DNA from: Aurelia coerulea
Lineage: Eukaryota > Cnidaria > Scyphozoa > Semaeostomeae > Ulmaridae
DNA: 64,000 nt
NCBI GenBank assembly: GCA_039566865.1
Contig: CM076960.1
Coordinates: forward strand, 16,226,501-16,290,500
Reading direction: 5' to 3'
Shown here: positions 11,601-23,600 of the stretch, piece after piece
Layout: each line of letters opens with the position of its first letter
Position numbering within the stretch: the stretch's first letter is position 1
Notes under the pieces: generated by a model
Databases searched by the model: none
Told to the model about the DNA's origin: nothing
The model's input: the letters and a program-made list of their open reading frames with translations, nothing else
Program-made: the position numbers and the translations under genes

Positions 11601-14600
11601 TCTCACTGACACTCTGTGCATCGTTTCAAGCATTCGGAACCTGGTTTTTCGATCTCAGCTAACTAAAAGGGAATAAATGACTTCGAAAACCCATTGTGTT
11701 AAGGTATAAAGATAGGTAAAACACATGTGAAAAATGGCTTCCTTTGAATGACCCCATTTCAGTCTGTAGTGACAAAATGCTAAAGTTTTTGCAGGTTTTG
11801 GAATAACTTATGCACATTCTCCAAACTTCAGTGGAAAAAATTATCTTCAAGCAATTGGTTGCTGGGCAACGCCCAAATATTGACCACACCCTTTTCCGCA
11901 ACTTGAAATTTGTTTTGCTACAGGAAGAGTAAGATCTTGAAAACTTTAACAGATAAAGCTCTGAAATTTTCACTGGTTACTAAGGACATGTAGATCTATG
12001 AAATAACCTATCAATACATACATCAATTGATGCTGAGTAGGGTAATCAAAGTTGCTAAAATTGTTCAACAAAAAATACTTTTCTGCAAAATAAAATGAGT
12101 AATATTTTCAAAAGTGTTTCTTTCATAGGGCTAAGTATTGGTCATTTCACAGTTCTACCTTATGTCCTGGCACAGTGAAAATTTGGAGAGGATACCTCTC
12201 ATAGTTTTCAAAATATCTTTGCAGCAGTGTTCGGAATGCACAAAATAAGCCGTTTTGAGAAAATGAGCGTTGAAGTTGAAGAACCGTAAAAATCAACAGT
12301 AAATAACTAAATAGCATCTAAAATGCTCCAGATTGTTATTGGAGTCCCCCCCCTGTCCTCTGATGTGTCATTATAGCCCTTTCTCTTGTTCCCCAATGCC
12401 CTTCTCATTGCTTTTCTTTTGTTAGTACTCTGGGGACGTGACTAACTGATCCTCTGCTTATCAGTTTTTCGGCAACCTGCTTCACAAAATTTACCAGCTT
12501 CCAACCCAAGCTCCAGCAGTATGCTCTTTATTGTTTTGCTACCATCATTGAATTGTCCTATTGCTAAATAGGTAGCAAGTTCAGCTGTTGGCAGGGCTTG
12601 AGTGCTTGGTCTTTGGGGCCCATTGCCATATGAGGGATTTGAACGCTTGAGAGACACCTGCATTGGTAATACAATCTTCACAAGCTTTGTAGTGGGTCTT
12701 TGTGGCTTCTGCTGCTCTCGCATGCTATTGTCTGCAGCAGTTTTAGCAGATGCATCAAATGATTCATGGTATCTATGTATGCACTTGTATTCCTTGGTTG
12801 GGGCGTATCCCCTGATTGCAAAGATTCTGGATTGAGAACGCAGGAACTGGAATTTTCAAAGATGCCTTCAACCATGAAGTTGTGTTGTGAGCATTGTGAG
12901 TTTGCAATCACATTCTATACGTCAAGGCAAACTATTTTGAAGTCAACAAAATGATCATTTTAGCAGCAAGAAATATTGGTGTTGGTCATGAAGGCCTAAC
13001 TAAAAAGGTTTTCAACTGTAAATGGGCAAATCAATAAATTGAAGGTACACTAGCCAGCACTGACATGTCCATAAGTCTATACAGTGCAGCTGTAGGCTCT
13101 GTTTCTGCATCTGATGTGTCACTGTCTTCTTCATCAACGATTCCTGAAGAGAGGGTACACTCACTGATGCTGTTGGGTTTACCACTTGATAGTAGATATG
13201 ATGTTGATGGGCCTAAATTTTCTTCATCGACAGGGACATCGCTGGGAGTCTCTTCAGCCCCTGAATCTTGCTTCTTTGTGAACCTATTCCTAGGAGATCT
13301 TCTCTTCTTTCTTCTGATGCTTCTTAGTTTCCGATGTGTTGGCATTTCGAGTAATTTTGTTGCTTGATAATTTTGAGAGAAACGATTTGAGTTTGGAAAT
13401 GTTCCTTTGACAGTTTCTGGCATCAACAGCTCCATATCAAGTTAGCCTCGTTATCAGAAGGAATGGAGCACAGGACTGATGGAGCCAGGGGAAGATAGAG
13501 CCTGTAGAAGGGGTTTTTTTCACAAGCAGCAACCAATATTTTGGACTGGTTTCCATGGAAACGAGGATTTTATCTTAAGTTGAGGGTAAAGAGGGAGCTT
13601 TTTAGGGGTGTAATCGTTCTCAAAGCAATACAACTTTGATGTCATCTTGAAGTACATACATTCAGCAGTCAAATCAAAGAAAGCAAAAAATATCTGAAAA
13701 TTTGAAAAATTTACCTATCTTTATACCTTAATGGAATACATTGGAATTTCTTTTCCCGAAACCCGAGCATCAAAATTGGCCAAACCCGCAACCCGTGGAG
13801 CATCTCAAAACCCGAAAACCCGCACGATTTAGACGTAAAACCCGAAACCCGAGGGCTAAAATTGGTCAGACCCGCAACGAGTGAAACCCCAAAGCCCCCC
13901 TCTTTAGTTTGTTGTGAAATGTCATTGGGATATCCCCTTCTTATTTGTATGAAACATGAGGGTAGACAAAATTATATTCCAGATGAAGAAAAGATAACTT
14001 GCTATCGATCATTCAATCACATAATCATTGAACACAAACATTCACCAGACGTCATCACGTAATCCTATTGTCTGTACTAAAATAGATTACCCTGGGCTCT
14101 TGCTGCCGCCGGCTCTTTTTGCCCTAGGCTCTTGGTAACGTTACCACTATGTGTGTCTTTTTCTGTTTCCTATCCTTCAACAACCATTAAGTTTGTTAGT
14201 AATGTGGCTTCTACGTTCGTTCTTTCAATATCTCCTCCGCAGAGCTATAGAAAGTATTCCTCCGCAGAGACATGTTAGTCCCAGCGCTCTGCCATAGAAG
14301 CACACCAGCAGTGTCTAACTACCCATGCTTAAATGAAGTAATTGCTGCTCAGCTCCCGAATCAATTAAGCAAAATCGGCCAGGAAGATCTTTAGATTCAT
14401 CTTTCTTCTTTGGTTATAAACCCATGACTTCTCTTAAAAACCACCTTTCGCGTGCAGGAGCTAGGTAACAGTTTGCCCTACTAGTTTTGATTTGCCGGTT
14501 GAGATAATTTGTTTTGCCTCCTATCTGCAACTGCTTTGATTTGCGGTGTCAATCAAAAGCCGCCGATGCTATTGTGTTACAAAATCTGCCTTTGTTCTTC

Positions 14601-17600
14601 GAATTGAGGTGTCAATCAAAAGGAACTGATGCTATTGTATTAAAAGATCTGCCCTTGTTCTTCGAATTGAGGTGTCAATCAAAAGCCACGGATGCTATTG
14701 TGTTACAAAATCTGGCTTTGTTTCCCGAAGGAAAGTGTAGGACAGGTGCATGTCCATCTAACTTTATTCTCTTTTCTTTTTTTCTTTCGTTTTTTTTAAA
14801 TTTTTAGACTCTGGTACCAAGGGTAACTTGTGCGCTGTGCAAAGCTGTGATCCCCCCCCCCCCGACCCTTTAAAATCCCCCATTTCATTTTTTCATTTAT
14901 TTAAGGTATTTCTACAGGTTAACAAGTTTCATATAATGTGTCTCTCAAACCGACCTGTTTAAACTAAGATTAAAGGAGAACACTGAACTAAGAGCAAAGG
15001 AGATTAACATGCCTAATTTACAATATAATGCAATACGAAGTCTATGAAAAAGAACGTAAATATTAAAGTAAAGTTACACCTTCTTCTTTAGTTGTTATTG
15101 GAAGAGTCTCAGGAAGGGTGCCAATTTTGTCTCTCTTTCTAAACTGTTCCATAGTTTCGCACCGCAATACGAAAAAGCTTTTTGGCCATTGATCGTTTTA
15201 GGTAACGGTATCCTAAGATCAGTTATTAATGAGCGCAGGAACCGTTCTGTATCATCCAAACAATTATGAATATTTTTCTCAAGTAGCTTGGGGCAAGCGA
15301 ATTCAAAGATTTGTAAGTTAGCGTTGCGGTCTCTGTTCTTACTAGATTACTGATAGTTGACCAGCCAAACAAGGGCAGATTTTGTAATACAATAGCACGA
15401 GTATTATCAACCTTAGAAATGCCGTAGAAACGCAATATTATCAACCTTAGAAATGCCGAAACTGACTTGCTAGTGCCATTCATGAAAACTAGTAATAGAC
15501 AGAAAGCGTTCGCATTTCGTGGAGCAAAAATCTGGAATTATCTCAGCCGCGAGGCCAAGCAAGCTCCCTCTTTATCTTCTTTTAAGAACAAGATAAAGGG
15601 TTTGTTGTAAATTTATTGTAAATAGTTGTAGATAAATTATTTATGATTGTAATTAGTTCCCTTTTCCCGTCATTAATTTTAGTAGATTTTTTAATTTGTA
15701 AAGTTTTTGGCACGGCCCCCTGAAAATCAGTCATACTGACTGACGGGGCTACCGTGCATAAATAATTTTAAAATGAAAAAAAAAATGAAAAAAGTTGCTT
15801 TTGTTGACACCTCAATTCAAAGCGATTAGCGATCACAGACAAAGGAAATTCTCTCAACCAGTAATTCAAAACAAACAGAGCAGCAAAAGTTTCTCTCAAA
15901 CCCAGGTAGCTAGCTCGCTCGTTGTGCATTCCAGAAATTGTTTTTAAGGACAAACGTGAGGATAAATCGAAAGAAGAAGGATATATTTGCACATCTGCCG
16001 TGGGCATTTTATTTCTTTGGTCCAGAAGCTGAGCAGTAAATGTTTTGATAACACCCAAAAAAATAAGAAAATTGAATCGCCTCCTAGACGGCTTTTAAAC
16101 CTAAAAAATAAACTGCCCATGGCAGATGTGTAGATGCATCCTTCTTATTTCGATCTATGCTCATGTTTGCCCTTCTGGAATGCACAACGAGCGAGCTAGC
16201 TACCTGGGTTTCAAAGAAATTTTTGCAGCTTTGTTTGTTTTGAATTGCTGGTTGAGAAAATTTCCTTTGTCTGCAATCGCTAATCGCTTTGGATTGAGGT
16301 ATCAATCAAAAGTAACTCATGCTATTGTATTACAAAATCTGCCCTTGTTTGACCAGCCAAGATCCTGAACTAGCGGAGCAGCAGAAGCATCGTATAGGCT
16401 TTTCTTTACAATCCTTGCAGCTCTATTTTGGATATTTTGCAAGACCTTAATTCTTGATTTACTTTAAGGTTTAGCGTCTTAATGCACTCAAATTGCTGAT
16501 TTTCCACAAATAACTCATTCTGACTTCATTCTTTAGGAAAAAGAAGTTTGAAAATGCCTTATTAAGCCAACAGTGGAAAGTAAATTATGCAGATATCAAC
16601 TTCAAAAAGAGTTTGGAACAAAGCAGAAAATCCTTGGTGAGTTTTGTGAATAAGTTAATCTTTTACGTGTTATGCTAGATTTTTCCCTTTCATGCATTCA
16701 GGATTTACACTCTTTTTTTATAAGAAACTAAGATCCGGACCTTAACGTCCTTAATATGCCTATGAACTGAAATGAAATTTTATAAGGACCTTAAGGTCCG
16801 GACCTGGTTGCAAAGGATCCATTTATGACTCATATATTTCATATTTCATTCTTTTAAGGAGGGTTGCCCTTCAGCAGAGGGAAAAAGAAAAACACCCAAA
16901 AAAAAAACCTGTGTTACTGGTGCAATACCCATGTTTTGTAGCTTGTAACTGCTCCGGAATGGAGAATTGGTTGCCATTATTATTATTATTATTATAGCAG
17001 AAGCTGTTTTTCAAGGGGCCCTCCAATAAAAATTTAATTACAATATACAGTTAAAATAACCTATCACTAAAAAACCATAACTTTAAAACGCTATTTACAA
17101 TTATGCAATATTTACAATTGAAAGAAAAATTAACCCTTTATTGACTTTTTAAAGCCATTCAGGGAGGATGCCGTCTTAGATTCAGCTGGGAGGCTATTCC
17201 ATAGTTTTGCTCCCCGGAAAGAAAAGCATTTTTGCCCATTTGTTGACGTTTTCTTTGGCAACCTTAAATCAGTTTCAGTATTCCTGTGACTGCGGGAGGA
17301 ACTTGTTGAGTTTTTGATAAAAAGGTTACACAGGTATTGTGGAGCCAAATCATTGAGCGACTTGAAGACCATCATTTTAGACTCAACATCAATGAGTTCT
17401 ACGATAGTCTTCCAGCCCAACTCCTCGATAAGTTGTCTGCTTGGGGTATCAAAGCTGCTATTTGTAATTATTCTAGCAGCACGATTTTGAAGCTTTTGCA
17501 ACTGGTTTATGTCTGTAGAACCAGCACAACCCCAAACAGAACAACAATGCTTGAACTCCTATGCTTGGTGTTGTGACTCCTTTGAAGGTGTTGTGGCGCA

Positions 17601-20600
17601 GTGGTGTAATCCTCTGACTTTGCAGCTAGAACTGTCAGGCGGACAGGGTTCGATACCCGGTAGGGCCCCGCCACTTGAGCGTCATGACAAGGGGTCGCGG
17701 ACTCGACTAGAGCTTAGCTATTTCTGTGACCCAGCGCTTGGCGCTAAAAACCGCAACTTCACCTTCACCTTCACCTTCGCTTGTATTTCAGATATCAACG
17801 ATTGGTAGCACGGCATCTTTTGGAACAACAAATGACGAAGCTCGAGGGCAAGTTTTTACATCAGTTGGAATTTACGGTGTAGGTTATTTGCATTATTTAA
17901 TTGAAACATAGCCCTAGGTTTATTTTCGTGCATGTATACCAGGTTTCCCAAAAAAATGTATACGGATTTGGTTGACTCCAGTGCTGTGACTTTAGCTTTA
18001 ATCCATGTCTAATCACTCGAAAAATGTTCCTCGATAGTTAACTTGAACATAGATACCTCGTTTGTTGATATTGGTACTTTGAGAGCAGATATGTTAATCT
18101 TGAAAGCTCAGATTTGCCTCTTCCTGCAAACTAGAGCTTTAGCCTTTTGGCCTAAGCAATTTCTTAAGGCACAGCGTATAAATCAACGATAGCCTTGATA
18201 ACATTTGAACAATATTAGAAGTTGTTTTGTTCTGTTTTCCAGAAGTCACCCCCCATTTACCCATTGGGAAGTTTTTTAAATTTTTCATCAATTTCAGTTC
18301 TTCATTTTGATGTGCTTCAGGAATTTTCATCGGCCAAAAGGCCAAAGCTCTGGTTTGCAGGTTGACACAAATTTGAGTTTTCAAGATTGATATTTCTGCT
18401 CTCAAAGCACCAATACGTACAAACGAGGTATCTATGTTCGAGTTAACTAACGAGGAACGTTTTGAGAATGATTAGCCATTGATTAAAGTTGAATTCATAT
18501 CGCTGGAGTCAGCCAAATCTGTAAACATTTTTTTGGGACACTCGGTGTTCATTTATTCATATCATATCATGTCATATCATCCGGTTGAAGTGTTAACGAT
18601 TCTATTTCTGAGTTTCATTATTATTTTCAGTCAAGAGGAGTGGCATTGAAGCAGATCCGCAAAAGCCATATTGATCTCAATCGTGCTGTCTTACTCGAGC
18701 TGAAAATTGTAAGAATATGTTTTGCTTACTTTTATTCCTGTGGTTCGCACATCAACTCTTAGGCATCTTAGGCAAGTGAAATAACGTACTACATACATCT
18801 GCGGAATTAAAGCTTTGTAGATTTCTTCGGTTGACTTAGGTTTATCTTCATTTTGAGAACTTCTTTTGGATGCATTATGTTACAAATATCAAAACTTGTG
18901 CACTGCCTTTTTATTTAAGATATTAGGTGAATGACTCTCCAGCATAATTGCTGATTTTTTACTGGCGCACCTGAGACGTACAGTAAATTTTAGACGTACA
19001 ATAAATCCCCGCATATAAGAACCTAGAAGCATAAGAACCTGCAGGCTGTATTTCCTGAATTAATGCGCCTTCTCATTAAGAACCTGTTTCAGTTTGATAA
19101 ACCAATATGTTCTTCTCACAAGGGCAGTAAAGTTAATTTTTGATTGGCTGCTAAAATTTGAACCTCCTCCCTTGCTGTTTGTAAGCTTAAAGGAGCTCTG
19201 TCATTGGTTTAGAGAGCAAAGCTTAGACAAAGGAAAAGAGCTAGAGCCCAGACTCTTTGAATTTTTCGCACGATAAAAATTCAGTTCAATTCGAAACGAT
19301 CTCTTTTCCAATTCTTTTCTGTTGATCCTGCCGTACGAATCTTTAATCCCCTTAAACAACCTTCGGCCAATCATGAATGAGACAGATTGCCTAAGATTGC
19401 ATAAGATTGCATAAGATATAAGATTGATAATAACATTGCCAAAACAAATGAAATGTTTTTAAAATCCCTTGGTGATGACTCCTCGGATGATCCTTTGATA
19501 AAAATGTGCAAAAATGAGGCTTTAAATAAGAACCATTAAGAACCTTTATACCCTGAAATAAATCTACGTAACTTTGAAATAAGAACCTAATTCAGCCTGG
19601 CTCTCAAAAAAGTAGGTTCTTATATGTGGTCATTTACTTTACCGGGTGAGTAAAAAAAGTTTACACGTTTGGCAGGCTTGTGAAGGTGTTGTGGCTCAGT
19701 GGTGTAATCCTGTGACTTTGCACCCAGAACAATGAGGCGGACAGGGTTCGATACCCGGTAGGGCCCCACCACTTGAGCGTCATGACAAGGGCTCGCGGAC
19801 TCGATTAGCGCTTAGCTGCTCTTGTGATCCCAGCGCTTGGCGCTAAAAACGGCAACTTCACCTTCACTTTCACCAGGCTGTGGAATAAAAAGTATATGGC
19901 CGATATTCAGAACTATAATGTTAATCAATCAATCAAAGGCCAATTTAGATGAGAAATTTTGTTTGCTAAAACACTCATCTTCCAGACAAAGAAATTAGAA
20001 AAATTTTGGTAAGGCTTTTGTATGGGAATGAGATTTGCATGTTTGATTCTGGTCCGTGATTTACTTGCAATTGCTAGCTGAATTTATTTCTGAAATAGAC
20101 AATCAGATTGAATTAAATTTTAATGGCAAATAGATTGGACCAGAATAAGCGATTACGCTAAAGATGGCAGAGATGAACTTTTTACCAAGATGCACTGCGT
20201 TCTTTAATCGAATTCCTATAGAATCGTTAAAGATTCGTTATTCAAATACAATGCATCTTGGTAAACTGTTCCTTGCCACCATCTTTAGCGCAATCGTCTA
20301 TTCTCGTTCTCTACAAAACCCTCACCAGCATTTTACTAATTTCAGGGTCTAAAAGATGAGTGATTTTACAACACAAAATTTTTACACCAAATTTTGTCTT
20401 TGACAGCATATGTTCATTAGAGTGTTTTTCTTCCTTTTCAAGAATTCAAGAAAAAATTTCAAAAAAACTTAAACCATCGTAATTTCTAAACCGTTTGACG
20501 CAACATGAAGTAATTTCGAAGAGAACTATAGTTTATGGATGCCTACAATATGGTATCAAGCAAAAGTCTGTCACTCATCTGGTTTATGATTTAGAAATTT

Positions 20601-23600
20601 GATGACGTCACATCCTAAAATGAGCTGAAATGTAAAATACGCTATAATTTTGAAAAATATTCAAAATTTCTGGAAAGTCCAACGGTAGAATTATAGATAA
20701 GTATCTAAAATTTCTTTCAAGCCATTCAATCAGAAGAAATAGATCATTGAATTTTACACCCACCTTTTTACGCTGAGTTAAAGATTTGGAACCTATGCTG
20801 TCTTTGACTGATAGATTATCATTTTAGTTCTCAATATCAACCACGTAATTTTTATTCCACTGCCCATCAAATATTTAAACTCTTTTTACTAACACTCACC
20901 CGGTATATCTGGCTAGCATCAGTTGTTGTGACCGTTAGCTGCACTTGGTCTTTCTCTTAGCTTTTTTTCCTTTTTTGATGGCTGGTTCCTTGTAGGCCTG
21001 TGATCTTCAGCATCAGAATGTCAACACGTTCGTTGGAGCATGCGTAGAACCTCCTGAAATATTCTTACTGACTCTATACTGCAACAAAGGCAGTTTACAG
21101 GTAAGTTGCATGCAGCGCAGCCATCTAATTCATGATAATGCGACCGAATTTACAATTTGATAGACAACATATGACATGACATATTACACATTACATATTA
21201 CGTATTATGTATTACATATTACATATTACATATTACATATTACATATTACATATTACATATTACATATTACATATTACATTTTACATATTACATTGACAT
21301 TAAATTTGCAAATAAAGTTTGTGGAACCTGTTTGCTACGTTTGTCAGATTCTTGTAGCTGTCCATTAAAGTTTCAATTAAGGAACCATTGTCACCCAGGG
21401 TCCTTTGCGAGCACGCTGAAATTTGAGACTGGTTCTATAACTTCAACTACTGCATTGTGGATGTATAATCGTTAAGTCCAAAGTTAATTTTCAGACAGTC
21501 TGAAAAAGCATTTGAAATCATAAGAGAACCGAAAAGGAAGAATTTGACTTTTGACCGAACTCCCCCTGTAAGGCAAGGGAAGAAATTTCTCCTTCTTGCT
21601 TCTGTCTGCTTTTAGTAATCTTTATATAATTTTTCTGCGCCATTGTCCCAACTTATATTTCGAAGAAATTCTTGAAATCGTCCTTAATACTTAGTGTTGG
21701 TAGGTAATTTATTTTTCTACGAAGTGTATCCTCATAATACCGCATATTACATATCATTTTGATATTTTCCTCCCTAGGATGTTCTCCACAATGATAGTTT
21801 GAAGTTGGATTGGATGTTTCAGTTGTCCATTGCATTTGATGTTGCAAGGGTAAGCAGTTCTTTATTCTCTCGGGCCAAGCATAGATGTCGAATCTTTGCA
21901 AAACTTTGAAGTCAAATGTGTAAAATGTAATTTGCCCCATTCTTTCCACTGAATAGACCTTTTAGCTATTCTAAAAAAGAGCCTGGATCGAACGTTATTT
22001 GTATACATTTTTATACGCGACGTTCGATCGAGTGGCGTTAGAGCTTCTATCACTATTGTGCACCTTCGAAAATTCTACAAAATGCAGCGAAATATTGTTC
22101 GATTCTGATTCTTCAGAATAGCTAAAAGGTCTATTGATCGAAGGGAACTCGTGTAACTTGCTGTAATTTCGGAAAGATAATTTCTGATATCATCAATATT
22201 TTTGGAATTGTTCTTATGTTTTATGAGAGGAGGCAACTGAAGCTTTGGCAAACATTAAAAGCACAATAAAGTCTAAACCGATCGAGGAAAATGAATACGA
22301 CCAACACAAGAAATACTCAATTTTTGATGGTTTACAAGATGGCAGCAAGCAAAAGTCTGTAGCTTTTCTGGTTTACCATTTAGCATTTTGATGACGTCAC
22401 AACTTCAAAACTAGCATACATTTTTATTAACACTGTAATTCTGAAAATAATGATAATATAAAAAGTGCTCTCTCTTGGATTTTGGGAAATTGCCTAAAGT
22501 TTCCTTAGATCAATTCATTTAAAAGAATAGAGCAATAACATTTACATGGTTAATTTTAATATTTTTGCAAAGATGTTAAAGGGGCTCCGTCGTCAAAATG
22601 TAAACAAAACGATGATTTTGCAGTTTTTGAAAGGTGATATCACACAGGATTTTCGAATTTTTTTCAAAATGAAAGTTGCTGTTTGGGCATTAATCCTTGT
22701 ACTTCACTAAGGAACAAACCAAACATTCATATCTTCTACGATTGCTCGGATATAAGTGGATTTTTAACGGTCACTTTTTTGTGGCTTGGGTGAAGCCACC
22801 AAACAAACAGCAGAGAACAATGGATGAACAATGGATAATCCCCGACACGTGCGAGTTTACGGATTTGTTTACTGTTTGACGACGGAGCCCCTTTAATGAT
22901 GTTCGTGCTAAGTCGATAGGAACTGAATTCTGGTGCTGCATTCATCTCTATCACAAAAATTGCTTCCAATTTTTATGTGTAATCTTGCTTCCCTTTCTTG
23001 ACACCTAGATCAGTATTAAGCAATGAATAAGAGAATGTGAATGGATGAACCTACGAGTGAAAGGAATTAATGAATTAATGAATGAACGAATTAATGAATG
23101 AATGAATGAATGAATGAGACATGATTTTCAGGAAAATTTTGAGTCATTTGGTGAAATCAAAGCTGGTCTTTACTAATGTGGATGCTAGATATTGATGAGG
23201 CAGTGAATGGTTGAATTTGTTCCTTTTAAACAGGGTATGCAATACATTCATGGTTCAGAAATGAAAGTTCACGGTTTCCTGAAATCATCAAATGTTGTCA
23301 TTGATAGTCGATGGGTTTGCAAAATCACTGACTTTGGGTTGGCTCAGTTCAAATCAGGACAACGGCCAGTTACAGACAGAGGAGACGATTACCATTACAG
23401 ACGTGAGTATTTTAGTAGAAAAGGTTCCAAATCTTTGAAAAGGCTGGTGTAAAATTGAGTGACCTATTTCTTTGAACTGAATGACTTCAAATAAACTTTA
23501 GCTAATTCTCTATAATTCTACCGTTGGAATTTTCTGAAATCTTCAATATTTTCAGAAGTAGAGTGTTTTTCTTCTTTTTCAAGAATTCAAGAAAAATTTT

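Larger units (their letters stand above)
11699..13731. mobile_element. Kolobok-like element, TTAA target site, inside the nested MITE
   Basis: Perfect 18-bp inverted ends GGTATAAAGATAGGTAAA (11703-11720 and 13710-13727), each preceded or followed by TTAA (11699-11702, 13728-13731). TTAA duplication is known for Kolobok and piggyBac elements; the coding remnants fit Kolobok better. At 2.0 kb with a broken reading frame it is probably an internally deleted, non-autonomous copy. Confidence 0.85.
11443..13902. mobile_element. Nested MITE with AACCCG-rich ends, TSD TTTAGT
   Basis: Ends match as inverted repeats: GAGGGGGACTTTGGGG at 11443 against the complement of CCCCAAAGCCCCCCTC ending at 13902 (15 of 16). 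Flanked by a perfect 6-bp duplication TTTAGT (11437-11442, 13903-13908). Both arms (11443-11698, 13732-13902) are rich in AACCCG/AAACCCG words. It is split by a TTAA element at 11699-13731; without it the MITE would be about 430 bp. Confidence 0.85.
3371..14147. mobile_element. 10.8-kb TIR DNA transposon with F-box/DDE-like gene
   Basis: Bounded by terminal inverted repeats (3371-3527 and 13992-14147) and by TA on both sides (3369-3370, 14148-14149). The TIRs differ by a 2-bp indel and a few inner mismatches over about 155 bp, so the insertion is young. Contents, left to right: TIR; array of a 181-bp repeat; an uncharacterised 2-kb stretch; one long gene on - (9965-6899); inverted copies of the 181-bp repeat; a nested MITE that itself carries a TTAA element; TIR. 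The whole lies inside an older MITE A copy in a receptor-cyclase intron. The superfamily is uncertain: TA duplication with long TIRs does not by itself decide it. Confidence 0.9.
15085..16450 (-). pseudogene. LINE reverse transcriptase C-terminal fragment interrupted by a MITE
   Basis: Minus-strand LINE remnant in two pieces: 16450-16359 ([24 protein letters not shown]) and 15358-15085 ([17 protein letters not shown], then after a frameshift [20 protein letters not shown]). Removing the MITE at 15367-16350 and one copy of the 8-bp duplication rejoins the frame across [12 protein letters not shown]. Typical of CR1/L2-type retrotransposon ORF2 ends; frameshifts show it is dead. Confidence 0.82.
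19642..20903. mobile_element. Element with CCGGGTGAGT ends and TA target site, carrying a SINE and two MITEs
   Basis: Ends CCGGGTGAGTAAAAAAAGTT (19642) and the complement of TTTTTACTAACACTCACCCGG (to 20903), with TA outside both (19640-19641, 20904-20905). Inside are SINE copy 2, a small hairpin (about 20150-20303) and a family B MITE (20405-20799). Related CCGGGTGA termini occur at 36761, 56599 and 63926, forming a TA-targeting group. Confidence 0.75.

Noticed and set aside
17590..17660. Possible tRNA gene
   Set aside because: Three copies share the same non-tRNA body and (CTTCAC)n tail, so it is a SINE.
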